64,000 bases of DNA from Sutcliffiella horikoshii (GCF_020524325.1 NZ_JAIVKY010000007.1:186001-250000); one strand, 5' to 3'; positions 30,021 through 39,102 are shown, numbered from the stretch's first letter. The notes: generated from the letters alone by a model not told the origin. Made by a program: numbers and translations.

Positions 30021-30144
30021 GGAGAGCGAAAAACCTTTAGGGGTCTGACCCCATATTTTTCGACAAATCAACGCAAACACTCCACGCACACGGGCTTTCG
30101 ACAGGAGGGGGGATTCTCCTGCTGGGGTCTGACCCCTTTTTTAA
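30021..30144. repeat. REP-like doublet before spoIIR
   Basis: Cores GGGGTCTGACCCC at 30040-30052 and 30124-30136, 84 nt apart, with TTCGACA linkers and leader GATTCTCCTGCT before the second. A T run follows the second core. No gene between 29881 and 30241. Confidence 0.8.
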
Positions 30145-30241
30145 ATTTTAATTTTCTTTTCTCTCTCAATTTTTTTGCATTTTAGTAGTTTAGGATTTTT
30201 ATTTTTTGCCTAGACTGGTTGCTAGAGGGGAGCTGGGGGAA

Positions 30242-30946
30242 ATGTTGAAGAAAAATATAATTACTTTATATATAGTGTTACTTTTTGTGGGGGCTTATCT
30301 TTCGCTTTTGGGAGAGCAGGCGACGGCTGGTGCGAATGTGAAAAATGGTGCGATGGTAATTCCGGATGAGGCAATCAGGCTTCGAATTCTAGCAAATAGC
30401 GATAGTGAACAGGATCAGGAGCTAAAGCGAAAGATTCGTGATCGTGTAAATGAAGAAATCACAGTATGGGTAGAAGGATTGACTTCCATGGAGAATGCCC
30501 GCGAAGTGATTACTGGAAACATGGATCAAATCGAAGAAATCGTAGAAGAGGTAATGGCAGAAGAGGGTGTTGTTCAATCGTATAACGTGGATTTCGGCAG
30601 AGTGGATTTCCCGACAAAAATGTACGGCAAATTCATTTACCCTGCGGGAGATTATGAAGCAATCCTTATCACCCTTGGAGAAGGTACTGGAGCGAACTGG
30701 TGGTGCGTATTGTTCCCGCCATTATGTTTCTTGGATTTTTCAAACGGAGAAGCAACGGCAAGTCCTTTTGAGCAAGCGGAAGAGAAAACAGCCGAAGAGA
30801 CAGCTGCAGTTACTGCATCAACTGCGAAGACGGATACAAAAGAGGACACACAGGACTTTCTGGTGGATGAAGAGCCAGAAGAAGTGGAAGTGGAATTCTT
30901 TCTAGTAGAGATCCTATCATCCCTATGGAATAAAATTACGGCTTAA
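30242..30946 (+). CDS. spoIIR: stage II sporulation protein R
   Basis: Forespore-made secreted signal that activates SpoIIGA and hence pro-sigma-E processing in the mother cell. 234 aa from ATG 30242 (GGGGGAA upstream). N-terminal signal/anchor LKKNIITLYIVLLFVGAYL, then the conserved AIRLRILANSDSEQDQELKR, and VDFPTKMYGKFIYPAGDYEA, LGEGTGANWWCVLFPPLCF. A Thr/Glu-rich low-complexity stretch (about 180-215) precedes a hydrophobic C-terminus. A clear sigma-F promoter was not found. Confidence 0.93.
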   Translation: MLKKNIITLYIVLLFVGAYLSLLGEQATAGANVKNGAMVIPDEAIRLRILANSDSEQDQELKRKIRDRVNEEITVWVEGLTSMENAREVITGNMDQIEEIVEEVMAEEGVVQSYNVDFGRVDFPTKMYGKFIYPAGDYEAILITLGEGTGANWWCVLFPPLCFLDFSNGEATASPFEQAEEKTAEETAAVTASTAKTDTKEDTQDFLVDEEPEEVEVEFFLVEILSSLWNKITA

Positions 30947-31011
30947 GGTTCTACTTTTTCATCTCTCTTAATAGAGTAGTATTAGAAAACTACTAGATGA
31001 GGTGAAAAAAA

Positions 31012-31467
31012 ATGAAAGTATTGCGGTCAGCAACACAGGACGATCTTTGGGCATTGCAAGTATTTTTAAGAAGAGCAAATATCAGTATCGTGGATCTAGA
31101 AGATAAAATAGAGGATTTTATCATTCTTGAAGAAGAGAATGAGGGAATTTGCGGAACCATCGGAATAGAAGAGTACGGAAATGCGGGGCTTTTGCGCTCG
31201 CTTGTAATTGGTCCGTCCGTCAAACAGTTTCAGTTATTGCAAATGTTTGAACATACACAGCAGCATGCACGAAAAAAAGGATTAGAGCAGCTCTACCTAG
31301 TTACCAACAAAAATAACTTCATCGAATTTTTTGAACTGCTCAACTTTTATCCACAACCTATCCACACCGCACCGCAAACCATGCTCGCATCCGACTTCTT
31401 CCAAGAAATCACCCAACAAGAAGGCTGCACACTGATGGTGTGTGAGTTAAGGGGTCAGACCCCTTAG
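31012..31467 (+). CDS. ywlB: GNAT-like acetyltransferase YwlB, C-terminus encoded by a REP element
   Basis: 151-aa GNAT-fold protein: VLRSATQDDLWALQVFLRRA, EEENEGICGTIGIEEYG, LLRSLVIGPSVKQFQLLQM and ARKKGLEQLYLVTN followed by FFELLNFYP. Substrate unknown. GATGAGGTG precedes the ATG. The last residues, ELRGQTP, and the TAG stop are encoded by the REP core at 31451-31463, so the insertion has replaced the original 3' end. Position between spoIIR and ywlC matches B. subtilis ywlB. Confidence 0.85.
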   Translation: MKVLRSATQDDLWALQVFLRRANISIVDLEDKIEDFIILEEENEGICGTIGIEEYGNAGLLRSLVIGPSVKQFQLLQMFEHTQQHARKKGLEQLYLVTNKNNFIEFFELLNFYPQPIHTAPQTMLASDFFQEITQQEGCTLMVCELRGQTP

Positions 31468-31549
31468 CAGTAAGGTAACGCATTAACGCGGAGCGGGTCA
31501 GACCCCTTATTAACAAGGTAACGCATCACCGCGGTGATGTTCAGACCCC
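31451..31549. repeat. three REP-like cores with a repeated 49-nt linker
   Basis: GGGGTCAGACCCC (31451), GGGTCAGACCCC (31495) and a half-core GTTCAGACCCC (31539) are 44 nt apart. The linkers share AAGGTAACGCAT and a CGCGG segment; the last contains the palindrome ATCACCGCGGTGAT. A related GCGGTGATGC follows the core at 49371. Confidence 0.8.
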
Positions 31550-31570
31550 TTTTTGGTTCTTTTTTGTGTT

Positions 31571-31978
31571 AAATCCACATTACCCACAGAGTTATCCACG
31601 GTTTGGTGAGGCTTTATCCACAGTTTGTGGATAAGGCTTGTGTTATTTGTGGAAGTTATTTATACTTTCAGGAGAAATGCTTACATATTCACATGTTAAT
31701 AGATTTTAGAATGAGGGATTGTAAATGAATACGAAATTATGGGCTGTGGATAAGGGAGATCCAATTAAATATAGTTATCCACAGATTATGGAAGCAGCCA
31801 GCTTACTTAAAGAAAATGAAGTAGTGGCTTTTCCGACGGAGACGGTTTATGGTCTTGGCGCCAATGCCTTGTCAGATCAGGCTGTATTGAAGATTTTTGA
31901 AGCGAAGGGACGTCCCAGTGACAACCCTCTTATTGTGCATATATCGAAGATGGAACAACTAACAGAGCTTGTGGATAA
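31571..31978. promoter_or_regulatory. DnaA-box cluster at ywlC
   Basis: Perfect TTATCCACA or its complement occurs at 31614-31622, 31626-31634 (facing, 3 nt apart), 31745-31753, 31775-31783 and 31970-31978. One-mismatch boxes lie at 31580-31588 and 31592-31600, and further ones at 32230. The cluster spans the upstream region and the first third of ywlC. B. subtilis has several DnaA-box clusters away from oriC; I recall ywlC being among the reported DnaA targets. Function could be DnaA titration or transcriptional control. Confidence 0.85.
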
Positions 31979-32780
31979 CGTTAATGTACCGGAGTCTGCA
32001 CATCAACTAATGAATGCTTTTTGGCCTGGTCCGCTTACACTTGTCCTTCCAAAGAAAGAAGGAGTGTCGCAATATGTGACGGCAGGACTTGAAACGCTTG
32101 CTATCCGTATGCCTGATCATGCGGTGGCGCGTGCGCTTATAGAGACTTCGGGGTTGCCACTGGCCGCTCCGAGCGCCAATTTATCAGGTAAGCCAAGTCC
32201 GACAACGGCGCAACATGTGGAGGAAGATTTAATCCACAGGATTGCCGGAATTGTGGATGGCGGGGCAACAGGTGTTGGCCTTGAGTCTACAGTTGTGGAT
32301 TGCACGACAGAGACACCGATGATTCTAAGGCCGGGCGGTGTGACGAAGGAAGAACTGGAAAGAGTTGTGGGTAATGTGGACGTAGACCCTGCTTTATTTT
32401 CCCAAGAAGAACTGCATAAACCTAAATCGCCAGGGATGAAATACACCCATTATGCGCCAATTGCACCCGTATATCTGGTGGAGGGAAGTGCAAGTTTCAT
32501 GGAGCAAACGATCAAGGAAGCTCGACTTAAAGGCCGGAAGGTAGGGGTTCTGGCAACAGAAGAAACCATCGGCCAAATTCAAACCACAGAGATCATCGCT
32601 ATTTCCTGTGGCACTCAAAAAGACCTTGCAACAGTAGCAAGCCAGTTATATGATGGCCTTCGCGCTTTCAATGCGACCGAGGTGGACGTCATTTTCAGCG
32701 AAACCTTCCCGAGAACGGGAGTGGGTGCGGCGATTATGAACCGACTCGAGAAAGCCGCTGGACATAAGTTTATTAAATAA
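31725..32780 (+). CDS. ywlC: L-threonylcarbamoyladenylate synthase (Sua5/YwlC type)
   Basis: Makes threonylcarbamoyl-AMP from threonine, bicarbonate and ATP for t6A37 tRNA modification. 351 aa: N-terminal YrdC domain (VVAFPTETVYGLGANA, IFEAKGRPSDNPLIVHI, FWPGPLTLVLP, IRMPDHAVARALIE, PLAAPSANLSGKPSPT, STVVDCT, ILRPGGVT) and C-terminal Sua5 domain joined by SPGMKYTHYAP. GAGGGATT precedes the ATG. Several DnaA boxes fall within the coding region. Confidence 0.95.
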   Translation: MNTKLWAVDKGDPIKYSYPQIMEAASLLKENEVVAFPTETVYGLGANALSDQAVLKIFEAKGRPSDNPLIVHISKMEQLTELVDNVNVPESAHQLMNAFWPGPLTLVLPKKEGVSQYVTAGLETLAIRMPDHAVARALIETSGLPLAAPSANLSGKPSPTTAQHVEEDLIHRIAGIVDGGATGVGLESTVVDCTTETPMILRPGGVTKEELERVVGNVDVDPALFSQEELHKPKSPGMKYTHYAPIAPVYLVEGSASFMEQTIKEARLKGRKVGVLATEETIGQIQTTEIIAISCGTQKDLATVASQLYDGLRAFNATEVDVIFSETFPRTGVGAAIMNRLEKAAGHKFIK

Positions 32781-32782
32781 TC

Positions 32783-32813
32783 AAAGGACCTCTAACGCAA
32801 GGGGTTCTTTTTT
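32783..32813 (+). terminator. ywlC terminator
   Basis: AAAGGACC and GGTTCTTT with one G-U pair, followed by T residues; immediately after the ywlC stop. Confidence 0.65.
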
Positions 32814-32877
32814 GTTCTTCTATTCCCGAGGGCTTGTGCATATCTTGAAGTAGACAAGTCCTAAGGGGAGGCAGAGC

Positions 32878-33432
32878 ATGGGGATTACGTTTGGGGAATT
32901 TATGACGCTATTATTGATGGCCATTGCGCTTGGGATGGATGCTTTTTCGGTTGGGCTTGGGATGGGCATGATCAAGCTGAGATTGCGCCAGATCTTTTAC
33001 ATAGGAGTTACGATTGGAGTTTTTCATATTTTTATGCCGCTCGGTGGTATGGCGGTCGGCAAGCTACTGTCACAGGAATTCGGGTCGATTGCGACGCTCA
33101 TTGGTGGGCTGCTCCTTGTGTTCCTTGGCTTGCAGATGATGTTTTCTTCTTTTAAAAAGGAGGACGGGCCGATGATTTCACCGGTCGGTGCGGGGTTATT
33201 CGTTTTTGCGCTGAGTGTGAGTTTGGATAGTTTTTCGGTGGGCCTTAGCCTTGGGATATACGGGGCAAGAACATTGTTAACCATCTTGCTGTTTGGTGCG
33301 GTTAGCATGCTGTTAACGTGGATGGGTCTTATTTTCGGGAGGAAATTGCAGGGGTGGCTCGGGTCTTATAGTGAGGCACTTGGAGGCAGTATTTTACTGG
33401 GGTTCGGCATTAAACTATTGTTTTTTGTGTGA
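32878..33432 (+). CDS. mntP: manganese efflux pump MntP (YwlD)
   Basis: Six-helix membrane protein exporting Mn2+. 184 aa made of two related halves, each with the acidic transport motif: [14 protein letters not shown] and [23 protein letters not shown] lies before ATG 32878. Located between ywlC and ywlE as in B. subtilis. No yybP-ykoY riboswitch is visible in the short 97-nt upstream gap. Confidence 0.9.
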   Translation: MGITFGEFMTLLLMAIALGMDAFSVGLGMGMIKLRLRQIFYIGVTIGVFHIFMPLGGMAVGKLLSQEFGSIATLIGGLLLVFLGLQMMFSSFKKEDGPMISPVGAGLFVFALSVSLDSFSVGLSLGIYGARTLLTILLFGAVSMLLTWMGLIFGRKLQGWLGSYSEALGGSILLGFGIKLLFFV

Positions 33433-33436
33433 AAAG

Positions 33437-33461
33437 AAAAGGCCTCCATGGGTCTTTTTTT
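33437..33461 (+). terminator. mntP terminator
   Basis: AAAAGGCC, TCCAT loop, GGGTCTTTT and more T residues, right after the stop. Confidence 0.65.
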
Positions 33462-33608
33462 ATTTTATCCTCTTTAAAAGTCTTTCGTTATGCCGACATA
33501 ACTAGAGAGAGGGTCTTTATGACTAGTTTTGAATGGAGTACACCAAGTTATGATGACTATTTCTGCCTTCTTTTCGTTTATAATAAAAAGAAAAAGGAGG
33601 AGTCAGGA

Positions 33609-34037
33609 ATGAATGTATTATTTGTGTGTACGGGGAATACGTGTCGAAGTCCAATGGCTGCCGCAATCTTGGCAGGCCGTGATATAAAGGATGTCGAGGT
33701 GAAGTCTGCTGGTGTATTTGCGATGCCGGGCAGTGAAGCTTCAAGCCAGGCGCAAGCGGTCTTAAAGGAAAAGGGACTGCCGGTTGAGCATCAATCTTCC
33801 CAGGTGTCAGACGAGTTGATTGAGTGGGCGGACTATATTTTCACCATGACGGCACAGCATAAAATGTTGCTGGAAAACAGCTACCCGGAAAGCTTGGGGA
33901 AAACCTATACCTTAAAGGGGTTTGCAGAGCAGAGTGGGGAAGTAATGGATCCGTACGGTGGCTCAGTGGAGACGTATCGCGCGACATTCGAAGAGCTTCA
34001 AAACGTCATAGAGTCCATAGTGGAAAAAATAAAATAG
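33609..34037 (+). CDS. ywlE: protein-arginine phosphatase YwlE
   Basis: Low-molecular-weight-phosphatase fold that removes phosphate from arginine residues, opposing McsB kinase and limiting ClpCP targeting. 142 aa from ATG 33609 (AAAGGAGG upstream); the frame runs upstream to 33429 but has no site. P-loop VCTGNTCRSP with Cys7 and Arg13; Thr11 is the residue that favours phospho-arginine over phospho-tyrosine in B. subtilis YwlE. General acid Asp114 in EVMDPYGG. Confidence 0.94.
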   Translation: MNVLFVCTGNTCRSPMAAAILAGRDIKDVEVKSAGVFAMPGSEASSQAQAVLKEKGLPVEHQSSQVSDELIEWADYIFTMTAQHKMLLENSYPESLGKTYTLKGFAEQSGEVMDPYGGSVETYRATFEELQNVIESIVEKIK

Positions 34038-34103
34038 CACTCATGCAGGCTGGCATAAAGAAGCGAGATTTCTGTGCGGACCATGCATGGAGGAGGAAGT
34101 ACG

Positions 34104-35393
34104 ATGGGGGAAAACGGGAAATATAAGTTTGGCTTACGCTACAAGCTCGTGTTGTTTACCACGATTTTAGCGGTCATCACGTATACGGTCAGTGGCTTTT
34201 TCATCTATTTTTTAGTAGATTATGTGGAAGGATTTATGGGGGCTGGCCTCTTTACCATCCTTACATTGGTTCTTGGGATTGTATGGTCTGGGATTCTTGC
34301 TTTTTTTGCAGCAAAATATATCACCAAACCGTTGCATCAGCTGGAAGAGGTTGCACAAAAGGCGGCAAATGGGGACTTGTCGGAGGATGTACCGGTTTCC
34401 AATTCGCGCGATGAGATCAGTGCGGTCGGGGATGCGTTCAACCTCATGTTATATAACCTGCGCGACATGGTAAAAACCATTAACGAAACGTTTGAGAAAA
34501 CGAATGAAAAAGTGGAAGAAATAAGCGAGGTGTCCATGCAGGCTTCTGAACAGGCAGAAAACATCTCTTATACGATTGAAGAGATTGCCAGAGGTGCAGA
34601 GAGTTCCGCTGCTTCCATTCAAGATACGGCAGAATCGGTAGAAGAAGTCATTAAAATTGCCGATGAGGTCCACTTAAAAGCAACGTCCTCGCAGCAGCTT
34701 TCAGAAGAAATGGTGAAGGATCTGGATGAAAGCAAGGAAGTTATTCATTCTTTAGTTTCTGGAATTCAGAAGCTGGCTAACGAAAACCAGACGTCCTTAA
34801 AAACGGTGGAACGACTTGAAAAGAATGCAAAAGAAGTAGAAAATATCATCTCACTTGTTGGTGATATTGCCGGTCAGACGAATCTTTTAGCTCTAAATGC
34901 ATCGATTGAAGCGGCGCGGGCCGGAGAGCATGGACGCGGATTTGCGGTCGTGGCCGAAGAGGTTCGTTCCTTGGCAGATGAAAGCGCCAAAGCGGTGCAA
35001 GGAATCTCTGAACTAATCAAAAACATTCAAGAAGAAGTGAAAAACGTTGTTACGCAAATCACTGGTCAGGTGAAGGCTGCGAATGTGGAAGCGGAAAAAG
35101 GTACTGCGACAAACACGGTCATTGCGGAAATGACCAACTCCGTATTGGAAGTTGCAGCGTCCGTTAAGCAAATCGCAAGCCTTGTGGACCGCCAGATGGA
35201 CAGCATCCAAACGACGGCGCGTCAATCTCAAGAGGTGGCGGCAATTGCCGAAGAAACCTCTGCGGGAGCGGAAGAAGTAACGGCGACCACGCAAGAACAG
35301 GCAAGCATGATCGCTGATGTCGAGAAGATATCCCAGGAGCTTGCTGGTCAGGCGAGCAACTTGAAGCGCATGATTTCGAGGTTTAAGGTGTAA
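34104..35393 (+). CDS. methyl-accepting chemotaxis protein without a large external sensor
   Basis: 429 aa. Two adjacent membrane helices (about residues 15-38 and 47-70) are joined by a very short loop (VDYVEGFMG), so there is no extracytoplasmic ligand domain. A HAMP domain ([23 protein letters not shown]) and a long coiled-coil signalling domain with the hairpin tip [21 protein letters not shown] and [15 protein letters not shown] follow. ATG 34104 has AGGAGG seven bases upstream; GTG 34074 does not. Sits between ywlE and rpiB, an insertion relative to B. subtilis. It may sense membrane state or work with a partner; the signal is unknown. Confidence 0.9.
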   Translation: MGENGKYKFGLRYKLVLFTTILAVITYTVSGFFIYFLVDYVEGFMGAGLFTILTLVLGIVWSGILAFFAAKYITKPLHQLEEVAQKAANGDLSEDVPVSNSRDEISAVGDAFNLMLYNLRDMVKTINETFEKTNEKVEEISEVSMQASEQAENISYTIEEIARGAESSAASIQDTAESVEEVIKIADEVHLKATSSQQLSEEMVKDLDESKEVIHSLVSGIQKLANENQTSLKTVERLEKNAKEVENIISLVGDIAGQTNLLALNASIEAARAGEHGRGFAVVAEEVRSLADESAKAVQGISELIKNIQEEVKNVVTQITGQVKAANVEAEKGTATNTVIAEMTNSVLEVAASVKQIASLVDRQMDSIQTTARQSQEVAAIAEETSAGAEEVTATTQEQASMIADVEKISQELAGQASNLKRMISRFKV

Positions 35394-35415
35394 TAAGGTT
35401 TTTGGGGTAAAAATT

Positions 35416-35446
35416 AGCTTGGGCACTTAGTTGCCCAAGCTTTTTT
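35416..35446. terminator. chemoreceptor gene terminator
   Basis: AGCTTGGGC, loop ACTTAGTT, GCCCAAGCT and six T residues. Confidence 0.93.
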
Positions 35447-35552
35447 ACATATTGGAGCTAAGTAAGGAAGTCGTGAACAACCTAATGGATTTTTTCGCAA
35501 TAGACGGGTAAGATGTAAATAGGAAAAAATCATTCGAACAGGGGATGAAATT

Positions 35553-35990
35553 ATGAGAGTAGCAATTGCATCAGATCACGGTGGCATCAACATTCGTGAG
35601 GAAATTAAAGGATTAATGAAAGAGTTGAATATAGAGTTTGAAGACTTCGGGTGTGAATGTGAAACGTCTGTCGATTACCCGGATTATGCACAACCTGTAG
35701 CGACAAAGGTTGCAGCGGGCGAGTTTGACCGCGGAATTTTAATTTGCGGGACAGGAATTGGCATGTCCATTGCAGCCAATAAAGTGAAGGGCATTCGTTG
35801 TGCACTTGTGCATGATATGTTCAGTGCGAAGGCGACGCGCGAACACAATGACAGCAATGTGTTGGCAATGGGAGAACGTGTAATCGGCCCTGGACTTGCC
35901 CGTGAAATTGCAAAGATTTGGCTGACCACTGAGTTTGAAGGCGGACGCCATGAGAACCGCGTAAATAAGATTCATCAGCTGGAGAAGTAA
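35553..35990 (+). CDS. rpiB: ribose-5-phosphate isomerase B
   Basis: Interconverts ribose-5-phosphate and ribulose-5-phosphate. 145 aa of the RpiB/LacAB family: VAIASDHGGINIREE, SVDYPDYAQPVA, catalytic Cys65 in GILICGTGIGMSIAANK, and HNDSNVLAMGERVIG. AGGGGATG precedes the ATG. Followed by ywlG at 33 nt, so probably cotranscribed. Confidence 0.95.
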   Translation: MRVAIASDHGGINIREEIKGLMKELNIEFEDFGCECETSVDYPDYAQPVATKVAAGEFDRGILICGTGIGMSIAANKVKGIRCALVHDMFSAKATREHNDSNVLAMGERVIGPGLAREIAKIWLTTEFEGGRHENRVNKIHQLEK

Positions 35991-36023
35991 GAGCTGGTTT
36001 GAGGAAGGCGGGGGAAGAGTATA

Positions 36024-36587
36024 ATGATGCAAAATGACTGGAAAGAACAGTTGCAACAGGTGCTGAACGACCTGCAGGACCAGGCCGAATTGAAAAAAGG
36101 ACAGCTTCTAGTTGTAGGCTGCAGCACAAGTGAAGTGATTGGGGAAAAGATAGGAACAGCAGGAACGGAAGGTGTGGCAGAAACACTTTTTGCCGTTTTG
36201 AAAGAGTTCCGTGAGCGGACAGGAGTGGAGCTTGCTTTTCAATGCTGTGAACATTTGAACCGAGCGCTGGTTGTTGAGCGGGAAACGGCTTTGAGGCGGG
36301 GGTTAGATGAAGTAATGGTTATACCTGTCCGACAAGCAGGCGGTGCAATGGCATCACACGCTTTTCACCACATGGAAGATGCGGTCATGGTCGAACACAT
36401 CAAAGCCGACGCGGGCATCGATATCGGAGACACGCTAATTGGGATGCACCTCAAACACGTCGCAGTCCCAGTCCGCAGCGCCGTCAAATCCGTCGGCAAC
36501 GCCCACATCACCATCGCCCGCACACGCCCTAAACTCATCGGCGGCGCAAGAGCAACCTACGAAATCCCCACTAAAGAAACAAGATAA
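36024..36587 (+). CDS. ywlG: YwlG, DUF436/TIGR01440 family protein
   Basis: 187-aa conserved Firmicute protein of unknown function. Typical motifs: [64 protein letters not shown] and [24 protein letters not shown] lies before the ATG. Conserved between rpiB and glyA as in B. subtilis. No catalytic role assigned. Confidence 0.92.
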   Translation: MMQNDWKEQLQQVLNDLQDQAELKKGQLLVVGCSTSEVIGEKIGTAGTEGVAETLFAVLKEFRERTGVELAFQCCEHLNRALVVERETALRRGLDEVMVIPVRQAGGAMASHAFHHMEDAVMVEHIKADAGIDIGDTLIGMHLKHVAVPVRSAVKSVGNAHITIARTRPKLIGGARATYEIPTKETR

Positions 36588-36592
36588 AAAAC

Positions 36593-36652
36593 GCGGGTCC
36601 GGCCCCTTCGACATGGATGATGAAAATCCTGCGGGGGTCTGACCCCTTTTCG
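36593..36652. repeat. REP-like element after ywlG
   Basis: Degenerate half GCGGGTCCGGCCCC followed by TTCGACA and a core GGGGTCTGACCCC (36634-36646) with leader GAAAATCCTGC and a T run. Six bases after the ywlG stop, so it may terminate the rpiB-ywlG transcript. Confidence 0.75.
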
Positions 36653-36698
36653 TTCTTTTTTTCTCAACCTTTTTTCTCATTTCACGAAAGTTTTTTGA

Positions 36699-36712
36699 GG
36701 TAAGCGCTATCA
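36699..36712 (+). promoter_or_regulatory. cre-like site upstream of glyA
   Basis: GGTAAGCGCTATCA matches TGWAANCGNTNWCA at 13 of 14 positions (first base G). No firm promoter is seen; TAAAAT at 36750 is a possible -10. Glycine/one-carbon genes are not classic CcpA targets, so this is weak. Confidence 0.3.
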
Positions 36713-36769
36713 ATCTTCCTTTTCTGTTTCTATCTATTGTCCATCGTGATAAAATGGAGGAGGTAAAGG

Positions 36770-36817
36770 TTGAAAAGCCGAATGAAGTTGTTTTTAAAAT
36801 TTGATGTTCATACTTAA
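36770..36817 (+). CDS. candidate 15-codon leader peptide of glyA
   Basis: TTG 36770 follows GGAGGAGGT at ideal spacing and reads MKSRMKLFLKFDVHT, stop TAA 36815-36817. The stop overlaps the AAAGGGGG ribosome site of glyA, so its translation would be coupled to glyA. The peptide has no run of one amino acid that would suggest classical attenuation. An overlapping ATG frame (36753) lacks a ribosome site. Expression is not proven. Confidence 0.45.
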   Translation: MKSRMKLFLKFDVHT

Positions 36818-36832
36818 AGGGGGATTCCGAAA

Positions 36833-38074
36833 GTGAAATTAGCACAACAGGATCAGCAATTGTTTCAATCCATCCAGGATGAGTTAGCAAGACAACGCAC
36901 GAAAATTGAGTTGATTGCTTCTGAGAACTTTGTGAGTGAAGCGGTTATGGAGGCTCAAGGATCTGTACTGACGAATAAATACGCAGAAGGGTATCCAGGT
37001 CGTCGCTATTACGGTGGTTGTGAACACGTAGATGTAGCGGAGAACATTGCCCGTGACCGTGCGAAGGAAATTTTCGGAGCCGAGCATGTAAATGTTCAAC
37101 CACACTCTGGTGCCCAAGCGAATATGGCAGTTTATTTTACCATTCTAGAACAGGGCGACACGGTCCTTGGGATGAACCTTTCCCATGGCGGCCATTTAAC
37201 GCACGGCAGTCCGGTTAACTTTAGTGGTATTCAATATAATTTTGTGGAGTACGGAGTGGACAAAGACTCTCATACTATCAATTATGAAGACGTTGCTGAA
37301 AAAGCAAGACTGCACAAGCCAAAGTTGATTGTTGCAGGTGCAAGTGCTTATCCGCGCGCCATTGATTTCGCGAAGTTCCGTGAAATCGCTGACGAAGTGG
37401 GAGCTTACTTGATGGTCGATATGGCGCATATTGCCGGCCTTGTTGCTGCTGGACTTCACCAAAATCCGGTACCTTATGCGGATTTCGTTACGACAACAAC
37501 CCATAAAACATTGCGTGGACCTCGCGGTGGGATGATCCTTTGCAAGGAAGAATGGGCGAAGAAAATCGATAAGTCCATTTTCCCTGGCCTTCAAGGCGGT
37601 CCGTTAATGCATGTTATCGCAGCTAAAGCGGTTGCGTTTGGAGAAGCATTGCAACCGTACTTTAAAGACTACGCACAAAAAATCATCGACAATGCACACC
37701 GTTTGGCAGAAGCGTTGAAAAACGAAGGTCTTTCTCTTGTTTCAGACGGAACGGACAACCACCTTTTACTTGTGGACGTACGCTCTCTTTCCATCACAGG
37801 AAAAATTGCGGAGAAAGTGTTGGATGAAGTGGGCATCACAGTGAACAAAAACACGATTCCTTTCGATCCGGAAAGCCCATTTGTAACGAGTGGAATCCGT
37901 ATCGGTACGGCAGCTGTCACAAGCCGTGGCTTCTCATTGGAAGATATGGATGAAATTGCGTCTATCATTGCCTTCACGTTGAAGAATCATGAAGACGAGG
38001 CGAAACTTGAAGAAGCAAAAGCTCGTGTGGAAGCAGTTTCTGGAAAATATGAATTGTATCCTTCTTTAGGATAA
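36833..38074 (+). CDS. glyA: serine hydroxymethyltransferase
   Basis: PLP enzyme converting serine plus tetrahydrofolate to glycine plus methylene-THF, the main one-carbon entry. 413 aa; [63 protein letters not shown], and the PLP lysine in [14 protein letters not shown] are all present. GTG start nine bases after AAAGGGGG. A possible coupled leader peptide lies immediately upstream. Confidence 0.96.
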   Translation: MKLAQQDQQLFQSIQDELARQRTKIELIASENFVSEAVMEAQGSVLTNKYAEGYPGRRYYGGCEHVDVAENIARDRAKEIFGAEHVNVQPHSGAQANMAVYFTILEQGDTVLGMNLSHGGHLTHGSPVNFSGIQYNFVEYGVDKDSHTINYEDVAEKARLHKPKLIVAGASAYPRAIDFAKFREIADEVGAYLMVDMAHIAGLVAAGLHQNPVPYADFVTTTTHKTLRGPRGGMILCKEEWAKKIDKSIFPGLQGGPLMHVIAAKAVAFGEALQPYFKDYAQKIIDNAHRLAEALKNEGLSLVSDGTDNHLLLVDVRSLSITGKIAEKVLDEVGITVNKNTIPFDPESPFVTSGIRIGTAAVTSRGFSLEDMDEIASIIAFTLKNHEDEAKLEEAKARVEAVSGKYELYPSLG

Positions 38075-38086
38075 AGGTGTACGGGG

Positions 38087-38116
38087 GAGAGGTCTGAGGT
38101 TAGACCTCTCTTTTTT
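38087..38116 (+). terminator. glyA terminator
   Basis: GAGAGGTCT, loop GAGGTT, AGACCTCTC and six T residues. Confidence 0.93.
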
Positions 38117-38128
38117 GTGGAAAATAAC

Positions 38129-38157
38129 TTGAATCAATCCCGCTTTTTCTGTAGAAT
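38129..38157 (+). promoter_or_regulatory. upp promoter
   Basis: TTGAAT (38129-38134), 17-nt spacer, TAGAAT (38152-38157), about 80 nt before upp. Confidence 0.65.
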
Positions 38158-38235
38158 CAATGGAAGTGTGATTTGAGAGCCGGATAAGACTATTTTAAAA
38201 ACGCCGGCTAGACATGATAAAAGGAGAGATTTCGA

Positions 38236-38865
38236 ATGGCAAAAGTGTACGTATTTGATCACCCGTTAATTCAGCACAAACTTACATACATCCGCGACAA
38301 AAATACAGGTACGAAAGAGTTTCGTGAACTAGTTGATGAAGTGGCAAGTTTAATGGCATTCGAGATTACCCGCGACCTTCCGCTTGAAGAAGTGGACGTG
38401 GAAACACCAGTTTCAGTTTCAAAATCAAACGTTCTAGCAGGGAAAAAGCTAGGTATCGTTCCAATCCTACGTGCTGGTCTTGGCATGGTAGAAGGAATGC
38501 TGAAATTGATTCCTGCGGCAAAAGTTGGACATGTCGGCTTATACCGCGATCCAGAAACGCTTCAACCTGTTGAATATTATGTGAAATTACCATCCGATGT
38601 GGAAGAGCGTGAGTTGATTGTTGTAGATCCAATGCTTGCAACAGGCGGATCTGCAATCGAAGCAATTCACTCCCTGAAAAAACGTGGCGCGAAAAACATC
38701 AAATTCATGTGCTTAATCGCTGCCCCTGAAGGTGTGGAATTACTTAAAGAAGCGCACCCAGACGTAGATATCTACATCGCAGCACTTGATGAAAAACTTA
38801 ACGAAAAAGGCTACATCGTCCCAGGTTTAGGTGACGCTGGCGACAGACTATACGGAACGAAATAA
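38236..38865 (+). CDS. upp: uracil phosphoribosyltransferase
   Basis: Salvages uracil with PRPP to UMP. 209 aa as in Bacillus. [25 protein letters not shown] split across the N-terminus, [16 protein letters not shown], the PRPP-binding loop [16 protein letters not shown], and the C-terminal [25 protein letters not shown] precedes the ATG. Confidence 0.97.
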   Translation: MAKVYVFDHPLIQHKLTYIRDKNTGTKEFRELVDEVASLMAFEITRDLPLEEVDVETPVSVSKSNVLAGKKLGIVPILRAGLGMVEGMLKLIPAAKVGHVGLYRDPETLQPVEYYVKLPSDVEERELIVVDPMLATGGSAIEAIHSLKKRGAKNIKFMCLIAAPEGVELLKEAHPDVDIYIAALDEKLNEKGYIVPGLGDAGDRLYGTK

Positions 38866-38871
38866 GTGACT

Positions 38872-38911
38872 GGCTGTTTGGAGATGGATGTGATCTCTAA
38901 GCAGCCTTTTT
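38872..38911 (+). terminator. upp terminator
   Basis: GGCTGTTTGGAGAT and ATCTCTAAGCAGCC pair around GGATGTG, then TTTTT. Confidence 0.85.
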
Positions 38912-38950
38912 ACTGTTATTTAGTGGGAATATATGGATTCTCGATAATTT

Positions 38951-39036
38951 GACAGGTTTTTTTGTATACATCTCCGGTTTATTTGACTATTTCCCCTGTT
39001 TATTTGACTAATTGAGCCGCTTATTTGACTAATTCA
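38951..39036. repeat. 21-nt-spaced private-motif array (TTATTTGACTA)
   Basis: ATTTGAC-type copies have their G at 38951, 38985, 39006 and 39027. The last three, TTTATTTGACTA, step 21 and 21 nt; the first is 34 nt away and more degenerate. The remaining spacer to the protease gene shows nothing else. Confidence 0.7.
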
Positions 39037-39102
39037 CCTCAACTCTCCACCTATGCATAATCCCTCACCAATAACAAATGCTACATATCAGAGGTGAAGG
39101 AC

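Noticed and set aside
31571-31724. Origin of replication
   Set aside because: DnaA boxes cluster here, but dnaA, dnaN, rpmH and an AT-rich unwinding region are absent; a secondary DnaA cluster is the better reading.
36661-36750. PurR box upstream of glyA
   Set aside because: Only a degenerate CACGAAAG-like match was seen on one strand; the paired arrangement expected for Bacillus PurR was not found.
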